From positions 1 through 64,000 of the forward strand of contig NZ_JAPNLK010000032.1 of assembly GCF_026627505.1 (NCBI RefSeq): a stretch of 64,000 nucleotides of DNA, in the 5' to 3' direction. Below the pieces are notes generated by a model. That model had not been told where the DNA came from, did not search any database, and was given only the letters and a program-made list of their open reading frames with translations. Shown here piece after piece: positions 23,483-31,900 of the stretch. The translations under genes and the position numbers were made by a program. Source of the DNA: Streptomyces sp. H27-H5. Lineage in GTDB: Bacteria; Actinomycetota; Actinomycetes; Streptomycetales; Streptomycetaceae. Positions within the stretch are counted from its first letter, which is position 1, and the number at the start of each line of letters is the position of its first letter.

Positions 23483-24289
23483 TCAGCCGTGGCCCGGGGC
23501 GTCCTGGTCGGCGGCCTCGGCGGCCAGTTCGGCCATCACCTCGGCGCGGTGCGTGTGCAGGAAGAAGTGGTCTCCGGGCAGGATGCGGTGGCGGAAGCGG
23601 GCGGCCGTCGTCGAGCGCCAGCCGCTGATCCACTCCGGGCCGGCGAGCTTGTCGTCCGCACCGCCGAGCGCCACGACCGGGCAGGGCAGGACGGTGGGGC
23701 GCACCCGCGTCGTGTAGTCGGCGAGCAGCGTCAGGTCGGCGCGGATCACCGGCAGGAGCAGGTCCACCAGGTCCTGATGCTCCAACACCTCGGCCGGGGT
23801 GCCGCCGAGTTCGACGATGCCCTTCATCAGCCGGTCGTCGCTCAGGTCGTGGAGCGTCGCCACGGCCGGCGCGCCCGGGGGCCTGCCGCCGGAGACGATC
23901 ACGGAGACCGGCAGGGGCAGTTCCTCGGCGGCGAGTCGGCGGGCCGTCTCGTAGGCGATCTGCGAACCCATGCTGTGGCCGAAGAGCATGAACCGCTCGT
24001 CCGCCGGCCGGTGGGCGAGCACGTCGAGGAGTCCTTCGACCACCTGGTCCATGGAGCGCAGCGGCTCTTCGGCGAGTCGGGTGCCGCGGCCGGGCAGCTC
24101 CACCGGAACGAACCGTAGGCCCGGCTGGTGTTGACCACGCGCCCAGGGCAGGTAGGAGCCGGCCGAGCCTCCCGCGTGCGGCAGACAGTAGACGCGGACC
24201 GGTCCGGCGGCGCCGTCCGGATCGGGCGCGGAATCCCATGGCGTCCATCGGCTCCGGTCGGACCTGGGGGCGTTCAGATGGCCGATCAC
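23483..24289 (-). CDS. Type II thioesterase
   Basis: 268 residues, GTG 24289 with AAGGA upstream. Alpha/beta hydrolase of the stand-alone NRPS/PKS editing type: VYCLPHAGGSAGSYLPW near residue 35, ELPGRGTR, the nucleophile elbow GHSMGS (about residue 106), and the catalytic His in LPGDHFFLHTH (about residue 238). Such enzymes remove misprimed or stalled acyl groups from carrier proteins. It is transcribed on the opposite strand to the rest of the assembly line, facing the C-A-T-C-A-T-TE gene and diverging from the asparagine synthase gene. This may let it be expressed independently of the main operon. Confidence 0.95.
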   Translation of the reverse strand: MIGHLNAPRSDRSRWTPWDSAPDPDGAAGPVRVYCLPHAGGSAGSYLPWARGQHQPGLRFVPVELPGRGTRLAEEPLRSMDQVVEGLLDVLAHRPADERFMLFGHSMGSQIAYETARRLAAEELPLPVSVIVSGGRPPGAPAVATLHDLSDDRLMKGIVELGGTPAEVLEHQDLVDLLLPVIRADLTLLADYTTRVRPTVLPCPVVALGGADDKLAGPEWISGWRSTTAARFRHRILPGDHFFLHTHRAEVMAELAAEAADQDAPGHG

Positions 24290-24468
24290 GGCGCACCGTC
24301 CTTCATGTTCGGGGTGATGTCGACAGGCTTGACGGCCTGTCTGCCGAGCTTATTGCGGGATGGGTTGGCAAGCCAGTGAGTGCGTTCTCACAATGTGCAA
24401 AGAAGATGCCTGGCGGTCTTGCGGAAGGATGGTGTCCCCCTGGTAGCGTGCGGGTCGGGGAATAAGGT

Positions 24469-24489
24469 TTCATGAACTCTCTTCATGAA
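24469..24489. promoter_or_regulatory. Paired TTCATGAA palindromes (operator candidate)
   Basis: Two identical 8-bp perfect palindromes at 24469-24476 and 24482-24489, centres 13 bases apart, nested in a larger near-inverted repeat reading GGTTTCATGAA and TTCATGAACC. They lie 73-93 bases before the asparagine synthase start, upstream of the -35-like hexamers. The arrangement suits a dimeric or tetrameric regulator; no candidate regulator gene lies inside the cluster. Confidence 0.55.
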
Positions 24490-24515
24490 CCTGGCTCAAC
24501 TGGCAAAACAGCTTG

Positions 24516-24542
24516 ACCTGCCGTTTTGTTGACTGGGCAGGT
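24516..24542. promoter_or_regulatory. Inverted repeat flanking a TTGACT box
   Basis: ACCTGCC (24516-24522) and its complement GGCAGGT (24536-24542), 13 bases apart, enclosing a T-rich GTTTTGTTGACTG segment. If the TTGACT is a -35 box, a protein bound here would cover it; if transcribed, it forms a 7-bp hairpin in the leader. Either is speculative. Confidence 0.35.
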
Positions 24543-24561
24543 GCGAACGGGGACGATCTAA

Positions 24562-26445
24562 GTGTGTGGAATCGCGGGTATATTTTGCCTGGATCGGGCG
24601 AAAGCAGCCAGCGGGCAAATCGTTGGCGACATGGCCGCCTGCCTGACCCACCGCGGTCCGGATGACTCCGGATTTCACGTCCGTGAAGGAATTGCGCTCG
24701 GCTTTCGCAGACTGGCGCTGAACGACCTCGAACGAGGAAATCAACCACATTCCTCGGAAGACGGAAACATCGTTTCCGTCTGCAATGGCGAAATCTACAA
24801 TCACCGCGCCCTGCGCTCCGTGCTGCACGCCCGCGGGCACCGCTTCCGCTCCGCCTGCGACACCGAGGTCCTCGTCCACCTGTACCGCGAGTACGGGGAC
24901 GACCTGACCGCCCACCTCGACGGGCAGTTCGCCTTCGCCCTCCACGACGCGGTCGACGGGCGGCTGTTGCTGGCGCGCGACCACGCCGGCATCGTGCCGC
25001 TCTTCTACACGGTCGTGGACGGCCTCCTTGTCTTCGGCTCGGAGATCAAGGCGATTCTGCGCCATCCCGCTGTGCGCCCCGAGGTGGATCTGCGCGGCCT
25101 GGACCAGGTGATGACCCTGCCGGGCCTGGTCAGCCCGCGGACGATGTTCGAGGGGATCCACGCCCTGCGCCCCGGCGAACGGCTCGTCGCCGACTCCGCC
25201 GGCGTGCGCATCGAACGGTACTGGGACCTGGACTTCCCGCAGGCCGGCGATCTGGAGCCCGTCCCGGCCGAAGCCCTCGACCGGCGCCTGGACGAATCCG
25301 CGCGGCACCTGGAGACGCTGCTGGAGGAATCGGTCGGCACCCGGCTGGCGGCCGACGTGCCGGTCGGGCTGTACCTGAGCGGCGGCCTGGACTCCAGCCT
25401 CATCGGCGCCTTCGCGGCCGCCGCGCGTCCCGGGCACCGTTGGCCCAGCTACTCCGCGGTCTTCCCCGACCACGACTTCGACGAGAGCCCGCACCAGCGG
25501 CTCGTCGCCGGCCGGCTGGGCACCGATCACCACGAGGTGCCGATCCGACACACGGATCTGGCCCGGCGGTTCACCGCCATGGTCCGGCACAGCGAGACAC
25601 CGGTCCGCGAGTCCTACAACGTCAGCTCCATGCTCCTCTCGGCGGCCGTGCGGGACGACGGCACGGTCGCCGTGCTCACCGGTGAGGGCGCCGACGAGCT
25701 CTTCGGTGGCTATCCCGGCTACCGCTTCGACGCCGCGGGCCTCGGCGGCAGTCGTCTCAGCGGCCTGGACGCCCAGTTGGAGCGGGAGATCCGGCACCGG
25801 ATGTGGGGGCTCGACATCGGGTACGAGCAGGACCATTTGCCCGCCCACGAGTTCCGCCGCGACCTGTACGCCGACGACCTCGCCGACGCCTTCGACGGGT
25901 TCTCCGTCACGACGCAACGCCTCGTCGAACCGGACATGTTGAGGGGCCGTCACCCGCTGCACCAGCGTTCGTACCTGGACTTCCACCTGCGGCTCGCCGA
26001 TCACCTGCTGGGCGACCACGGCGACCGGATGTCGCTGGCGAACAGCGTCGAGCTGCGGTTCCCGTTCCTGGGTCGCGCCGTGGTCGACCAGGCCACCGCG
26101 CTGCCGCCCGAGCTGCTGGTCGCCCACGGCCGGGAGAAGGCCGTCCTGCGCCGGGTGGCCCGGGGGCGTGTTCCGGACGAGGTCCTGGCGCGGCCCAAGT
26201 TCGGCTTCCGCGGCCAGACCAGCAGCCACCTCCTCGACGGTGAGGCCGACTGGTTCGAGGAGCTGCTGTCACCGGCGGTCGTCCGCAAGCAGGGGTACTT
26301 CAACCCGGACACGGTCGCCGCGCTCGTACGCCGACAGCGCGACCAGAGCCGTCAGGTGCACGCGCACCTCGACACCGACTACCTGATGCTCGTCGCGACG
26401 TTCGCGCTTTTCGTCGAGGAGTTCGATCTGCCGTGTCTCGGATGA
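24562..26445 (+). CDS. asnB: Asparagine synthase (glutamine-hydrolysing)
   Basis: 627 residues, GTG 24562 with GGGGA about 8 bases upstream. The start is fixed because residue 2 is the conserved nucleophilic Cys (MCGIAG). Residues about 2-190 are the class II glutaminase domain (LTHRGPD, NGEIYNH, CDTEVLVH). Residues about 240-560 are the ATP-pyrophosphatase synthetase domain with SGGLDSS at 273 and GEGADELFGGY. Both halves look intact, so it should make Asn from Asp, or amidate another carboxylate. It is the first gene of the long plus-strand operon and overlaps the racemase gene by four bases. The first 250 bases are richer in A/T than the rest. It could supply Asn or amidate an intermediate. 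Confidence 0.92.
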   Translation: MCGIAGIFCLDRAKAASGQIVGDMAACLTHRGPDDSGFHVREGIALGFRRLALNDLERGNQPHSSEDGNIVSVCNGEIYNHRALRSVLHARGHRFRSACDTEVLVHLYREYGDDLTAHLDGQFAFALHDAVDGRLLLARDHAGIVPLFYTVVDGLLVFGSEIKAILRHPAVRPEVDLRGLDQVMTLPGLVSPRTMFEGIHALRPGERLVADSAGVRIERYWDLDFPQAGDLEPVPAEALDRRLDESARHLETLLEESVGTRLAADVPVGLYLSGGLDSSLIGAFAAAARPGHRWPSYSAVFPDHDFDESPHQRLVAGRLGTDHHEVPIRHTDLARRFTAMVRHSETPVRESYNVSSMLLSAAVRDDGTVAVLTGEGADELFGGYPGYRFDAAGLGGSRLSGLDAQLEREIRHRMWGLDIGYEQDHLPAHEFRRDLYADDLADAFDGFSVTTQRLVEPDMLRGRHPLHQRSYLDFHLRLADHLLGDHGDRMSLANSVELRFPFLGRAVVDQATALPPELLVAHGREKAVLRRVARGRVPDEVLARPKFGFRGQTSSHLLDGEADWFEELLSPAVVRKQGYFNPDTVAALVRRQRDQSRQVHAHLDTDYLMLVATFALFVEEFDLPCLG

Positions 26446-27200
26446 CCCGCTCCACCTCCGACGACGGGGGTGGCTGTCCGCCCTCCCCCGCTCCGGACAT
26501 CCCCTCCCATCCGCTCGTCGGCGTCGTCGGCGGCATGGGGCCGTTGGCCTCCACGGAACTGCTGCGGACCGTCTACCGGTCCTGCGTCGGGCAGGCCGAA
26601 CAGGACACGCCCCGGATCCTGCTCTGGTCCGACCCTGCCGTGGTCGACCGCACCGAGGCGATCGGCCGGGGCGAACTGGGAACGCTGCTGCGATCCGTGG
26701 AGACGGCGGTGCGCGGACTGGTCTCCGCCGGGGCGGAACGCGTGGTCATCGCCTGCGTGACGGCCCATCACGTACTGGACCACCTGCCGCCCGAACTCGC
26801 CAAGCGGTGCATCTCGTTGGTCGAGATCATCCACGAGGAACTGGCCCGCGCGGACGAGCCGCACCTGCTGCTCTGCACCCGCGGGACCGCCCAGGCGGGC
26901 ATCCTCACCTCCGGCCCGCGCGCGGCCGAATCGGCGCACCGTCTGGTGCTGCTGGATCCGGACGACCAGGAGGCCCTCCACCGTGAGGTGTACCGGATCA
27001 AGCGCGGCGACGACCCTGCGGCGACGGTGGACTTCCTGCGCGCCACCCTGTCGCGCTACGGCGTGAACGCGTACGTCGCCGCGTGCACCGAACTCCACCT
27101 GGTCACCCGGGCGATCGAGGAGTCCGGCCGAGCGGACGACTTCCCTGCCATCGACCCCCTGTCGGTCGTGGCGCGACGGATCACGAACGGAGAGCTGTGA
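26442..27200 (+). CDS. Aspartate/glutamate racemase family protein
   Basis: 252 residues from ATG 26442, which overlaps the asparagine synthase stop as ATGA. GTG 26433, with GAGGAG 11 bases upstream, is an alternative that adds three residues. The fold is recognised from VGVVGGMGPLAS (residues about 25-37) and the two catalytic-Cys motifs: ACVTAHH (C105; Val where most have Asn) and AACTELHL (C215). Two Cys indicate cofactor-independent racemisation of Asp, Glu or a relative; one-base acid/base variants act as isomerases. With the asparagine synthase and the Asp/Asn hydroxylase-like gene, it suggests an Asp-derived, possibly D-configured, unit. None of the NRPSs shows an epimerisation domain, so a free D-amino acid supply would make sense. 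Confidence 0.88.
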   Translation: MTRSTSDDGGGCPPSPAPDIPSHPLVGVVGGMGPLASTELLRTVYRSCVGQAEQDTPRILLWSDPAVVDRTEAIGRGELGTLLRSVETAVRGLVSAGAERVVIACVTAHHVLDHLPPELAKRCISLVEIIHEELARADEPHLLLCTRGTAQAGILTSGPRAAESAHRLVLLDPDDQEALHREVYRIKRGDDPAATVDFLRATLSRYGVNAYVAACTELHLVTRAIEESGRADDFPAIDPLSVVARRITNGEL

Positions 27201-28972
27201 GCCACACGAAGATCCTGGACCGCTGGGCCGGACAGGTGGAGGGCGACGGCCGGGCCCCGGCGGTCACCACCCCCGACCGCGTCTGGAGCCGTCGGGAACT
27301 CGCCGAGTTCGCGTCCGGTCTGCGGGCCGTCCTCGCGGCCGGCGACGGGCCGCGCCGCGGCCCTGTGCTGGTGGCCTGCGCCGACCCCGTGGCCGTCATG
27401 GCGACCATCCTGGCCTGCGTCGCCGCGGGCAGGGCGTTCGCCCCGGTGGACGTGCGCCAGCCCGCCGCCCGCTGGACGGCGATCCTGGAGGACCTGGGAC
27501 CCGACCACGTCGTCTGCGACGCCGCGGGGCGCGCCGCGCTCGAAGGCTGCGACACGGGCGGGGCCGTACGGATCGACGCCGAGACGGTCGACGCCGAGGC
27601 GCGGTCCGCGCGGGCGTGGCACGTCGACGACTGGCGCGCGCTCGACGTCCCCGACGGCGGGTACGTCTACTTCACCTCGGGCACCACCGGCCGTCCCAAG
27701 GGCATCCGGGGCAGCCTGACCGCCGTCGCCCACTTCCTGGACTGGGAGGCCGGGGAGCTGCGGGTCGGCCCCGGCACCCGGGTCTCCCTCCTCACCTCGC
27801 CCGGCTTCGACGCGTTCCTGCGCGACGCGCTGCTCCCGCTGTGCGCGGGCGGGACCGTCGAGGTGGCCGGATCCGGCGGGGTGCCGGTCGGCGCCGCGCT
27901 CGCCGCGTGGTTGGAGGAGCGCGCCGTCGAGGTGCTGCACTGCGTGCCGACCGTCTTCCGTACGCTGCGCTCCGCCGGCCTCACCGCGGGCTCGCTGCCC
28001 GGGCTGCGGGCCGTGCTGCTGGCCGGCGAGCCGGTGCGGGCCGCGGACGTCGCCTGGTGGCACGGGCTGTTCGGCGACGCCAAGGAGCTCGTCAACCTGT
28101 ACGGGCCGTCCGAGACGACCATGACCAAGGTGTTCCACCGGCTGACCGCCGAGGACGCCGTCGCCGAGACCGTGCCGGTGGGCCGCCCCATGCCGGGTGT
28201 GGAGATCCGCGTACTGCTCGGCGGGAAGCCCGTCACGGGTGCGATCGGCGAGGTGGAACTGCGTACCCCGTTCCCGCTCGGCGGGTACCTCGACGGTTCC
28301 GCCGGCGGGTTCCGCGACGGCGACCGCTTCCGTACGGGCGACCTGGGCAGACTGCGCGAGGACGGCGTCCTGGAGGTGCTCGGGCGGCGGGACCAGCAGG
28401 TGAAGGTCAACGGCGTGCGCATCGAGCTCGGCGAGGTCGAGGACGTGCTCCGTCGTCACCCGGGGGTGCAGGACGCCTGCGCGGCCGCCGTGGAGGAGCC
28501 GGGCGCCGAGGCCGTGCTGTGCGCGTACGTCGTCGCCGACGGGGTGACGGACGAGGAGCTGCGCGCCCACACCGCCGCCGGTCTGGCCCCCGGAAGCCGG
28601 CCCTCGGTGTACGTACGGCTCGCCTCGGTGCCCCGCACCCTCAACGGCAAGACCGACCGCCGGGCCCTCCCGCTGCCTTCCGCCGCCTACGCCGGCGACG
28701 CCGGACAGGCTCCCCTGGACGGCCTGGAGAGCGAGATCGCGGCCATCTGGAGCGAGCTGCTGCACCTTCCGGGGATCGGCCGCGACGACGACTTCACCCT
28801 GCTCGGCGGCGACTCGCTGGCGATCGCCCGGTTGCTGGACCGGCTGCGCAGCCGCTTCGCCGTGGACGTCCCCGTCGGCGCCTTCGTGAGGCGGCCCACC
28901 GTCGCCGGCCTCGCCGCCGTGATCACCGACGGCCGTGACGGACACCCCGGCGCGGCAAGGAGCACCCGATGA
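27197..28972 (+). CDS. NRPS loading-type didomain, A-T
   Basis: 591 residues, GTG 27197, overlapping the racemase stop as GTGA. A domain about 15-490, with core motif FTSGTTGRPKG (about 158), NLYGPSE and NGKTDR; T domain about 500-575 with GGDSL (Ser540). There is no C domain, so it is either the initiation module or a stand-alone unit that charges an amino acid for modification in trans. The by-eye code is DARHLALMTK; Asp at the first position indicates an amino acid with a free alpha-amine, but I cannot match the rest to a known substrate. The A domain is short and diverged around motif 4 (GFDAFLRDALL). It overlaps the next NRPS gene by ATGA, fitting direct hand-over to it. Confidence 0.92.
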   Translation: MSHTKILDRWAGQVEGDGRAPAVTTPDRVWSRRELAEFASGLRAVLAAGDGPRRGPVLVACADPVAVMATILACVAAGRAFAPVDVRQPAARWTAILEDLGPDHVVCDAAGRAALEGCDTGGAVRIDAETVDAEARSARAWHVDDWRALDVPDGGYVYFTSGTTGRPKGIRGSLTAVAHFLDWEAGELRVGPGTRVSLLTSPGFDAFLRDALLPLCAGGTVEVAGSGGVPVGAALAAWLEERAVEVLHCVPTVFRTLRSAGLTAGSLPGLRAVLLAGEPVRAADVAWWHGLFGDAKELVNLYGPSETTMTKVFHRLTAEDAVAETVPVGRPMPGVEIRVLLGGKPVTGAIGEVELRTPFPLGGYLDGSAGGFRDGDRFRTGDLGRLREDGVLEVLGRRDQQVKVNGVRIELGEVEDVLRRHPGVQDACAAAVEEPGAEAVLCAYVVADGVTDEELRAHTAAGLAPGSRPSVYVRLASVPRTLNGKTDRRALPLPSAAYAGDAGQAPLDGLESEIAAIWSELLHLPGIGRDDDFTLLGGDSLAIARLLDRLRSRFAVDVPVGAFVRRPTVAGLAAVITDGRDGHPGAARSTR

Positions 28973-31900
28973 GCCCCGCCGCGCCCCTGCCCTCGCGCCC
29001 GGACCGGCGTACGGCCCCGCTCTCGTACGCCCAGCGGGCCATCTGGCGGGCCGAGCAGGTGCTGCCGGGCACCGCGCTGCACAACGAGACGGCGGCGTTC
29101 CGGCTGACCGGGCCGGTGGACGCCGACGCGCTGGAGCGTGCCCTGGCCGAACTCGCCACCCGTCACGAGGTGATGCGCTGCGCCGTCGTCACCGACGAGG
29201 ACGGCGCGCCGGTACAGCGGTTCGAGGACCGCACGCGTCCGGCCGTGGAGCGGGTCGATCTGACCGGGCACCCGCGGGAGGATCGTGAGCGGCTCCTCGT
29301 CGAGCTCGTCGCCGGCGCGGCCTCGGTTCCGTTCGACCTGTCGGGGCGTCCGCCGTTGATGCGCACCCACCTCTTCCGGTTGGCCGAGCGGGAACACCTG
29401 TTGTTGTTCACCGCCCACCACATCGTGGTGGACGCCTGGGCGTTCGGGGTCTTCCTGGAGGAACTGGCTGACCGGTACGCGGTGGAGACGAGCGGCCCGG
29501 CCTCCCTCGCGGAGGAACTGCCCCGGTCCGCCGTGGACTTCGGCGACTACGCGGCCTGGCAGCGCACCGACCCGGACGCGGGTCGCGGCCTGGAGCACTG
29601 GCGCGACCGGCTCGGGGACGACCCGGAGCCGGTGCGCCTGCCGTCGGACGGGCGGCGCGTCGGCGCCGCCGACGAGCCGCCGGGCACGGCGCGGGTGGCG
29701 GGCGCGCTGCACGGGTTCACCCTCCCCGCAGGGCTCGTCGCACGGCTCTCGGCGCTCGGCCGGGCCGAACTCACCAGTGTCTCGGCCGTCGTCCTCACGG
29801 CGTACTGCGTCGTCGTCCAGCGGTACGCGGGGCAGGACGACCTCGTCGTCGGCATGCCCGTGGCCACCCGCAACCGGCCCGCGCTCGGCGGCATGATCGG
29901 CCCGCTGCTCAACGTGATGGCGCACCGGGTGGACCTGAGCGGGACGCCGACCTTCCGGGAGGCGCTGCATCGCACCCGGCAGGCGCTCAAGGCGGACCTC
30001 AGGCACCGGGACACCCCCTTCGACCTGGTGGTCGAGGATCTCGGCCCCGGGACGGGCGCCGGTCGTACGCCGCTGTTCCAGCTGATGTACGCCTTCCACA
30101 GCGGCCCCACCACGACCCTGCGGCTGCCGGGTGTCGAGACCGCGCCGGCGCCGTCGCACAGCGGCACCGCCAAGTACGACCTGTCGCTGTTCCTGCGGCC
30201 CCGGCCGTCCGGCGACCTGGACGCCTCGCTGGAGTACCGCACGGCGCTGCTCGCCCCGGAGACCGTCGCCGGGTTCGCCGACGCGCTGTCGTGCCTGCTG
30301 GCCGCCGCCGCGGACGACCCGGGCCGGCCGATCGTCGACCTGCCGGTCACCACGCCGGACGAGACCCGCAGGATCGTGCGGGACTTCAACACGAGCGACC
30401 CGTCGTCGCCTGCCTGGGGCGCCGTCCCCGAGGCGCTGCGCGTCCTCGCCCTGCGCGACGGGGACGCTCCCGCGGTCGGCTCCGCCGACGGGACCCTCAC
30501 CCGGGCCGACGTGGCCGGCGCCGCCGACCGGGTGGCGGCCGCGCTCGCCGGCCGGTGCGGGGTACGAGCGGGCGACCGGGTGGCCCTGCGGGTCCGGCGC
30601 GACGCCGGACTGATCCCGCTGATCGTCGGGGTGTGGCGGGCCGGCGCCGTGCTGGTGCCGCTCGACGCGGCGATGCCCGACGAGCGGGCGGCGCACGTGC
30701 TGAAGGACAGCGGCGCGCGGCTGCTGGTCGCCGACGAAGCGCTCGGCGCCGGCCTCGCGGACGCCGCCGGGGAGGGGACGCCCCTCCTCGACCCGCGGGA
30801 GCTGTCGGACGGCCCGGCGCCCGCCGCCGGGGACGTGCCGTTTCCCGACGGTCCGGCGCCCGAGGCCCTCGCGTACCTGATGTACACCTCGGGTTCCACC
30901 GGGACGCCCAAGGGTGTGGCGGTGCCGCACGGCTGTGTGGCGAACCTCCTGCACAGCGTGGTGCGGGAGCCGGGCATCGAGGAGCGCGACGTGCTCGTCG
31001 CCGTCACCTCGCTCACCTTCGACATCAGTGTCCTGGAACTGTTCGCCCCGCTCGTCGCGGGCGCCCGGGTGGTGATCGCGCCGCGCGAGACGGTCCGCGA
31101 CGCGGAGGCCCTGGGGACGCTGTTGGAGAAGTCCGGGGCCACGCTGATGCAGGCCACGCCGTCGCTGTGGCGGGGTCTGTTGGACGGCGGCTGGCCGGGC
31201 CTGGGCGGCCTTCGGGCTTTCAGCGGCGGCGAGGCCCTCGACGAGGTACTGGCCGGGCGGCTCCTGGAGCGCTGCGCCGAGGTGTGGAACCTGTACGGGC
31301 CCACCGAGACGACGATCTGGTCCACCGCCGGGCGCGTCCTGCCGGGCGAACCGGTGACCGTGGGGCGTCCCGTCGCCCGCACCGTCTGCCACGTCCTGGA
31401 CGCGGCCGGTCGGCCCGTGCCCGTCGGGGCCGTCGGCGAGCTGGTCGTCGGCGGGGCGGGCGTGACGGCCGGCTACTGGAACCGGCCCGAGCTGACCTCG
31501 ACCGTCTTCGTGCCGGACCCGGTCACCGAGACCGGCGGGACCGTCTACCGCACCGGTGACCTGGCCCGGTACCTGCCGGACGGCCGGCTGGTCGTGCTGG
31601 GGCGGGTGGACCAGCAGGTCAAGATCCTCGGCCATCGCATCGAACCGGGCGAGGTCGAAGCCCTGTTGGGTTCCCACGAGGACGTACGGCAGGTCGCCGT
31701 GGTCATCGATCGCGCGGGGGCCTCGGGCCCGCGCCTGGTCGCGTTCGTCGTCCCGGCGCGGACCGGCGGGGTGTCGACCGAGGCGCTGCGCCGGCACCTG
31801 CGCGAGCGGCTGCCCGCGGCGGCCGTCCCGGCCGTGTTCGACGCGGTCGCCGAACTGCCGTTGAACACCAGCGGCAAGATCGACCGGCCCGCGTTGACCC

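Larger units (their letters stand above)
24290..24561. promoter_or_regulatory. Divergent control region of the main biosynthetic operon
   Basis: 272 bases between the starts of the thioesterase (-) and asparagine synthase (+) genes, the largest gene-free gap in the window and visibly richer in A/T than its surroundings. It holds several inverted repeats: GACAGGC-TTGACG-GCCTGTC (24322-24341), the TTCATGAA pair (24469-24489) and ACCTGCC/GGCAGGT (24516-24542). TTGACC (24513) and TTGACT (24529) are -35-like on the plus strand; TTGACT is followed after 17 bases by a weak GACGAT. No open frame here looks coding. Confidence 0.7.

Noticed and set aside
24562..26445. Beta-lactam synthetase instead of asparagine synthase
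   Set aside because: The Cys2 nucleophile and glutaminase motifs are intact, whereas beta-lactam synthetases have lost the glutaminase nucleophile.
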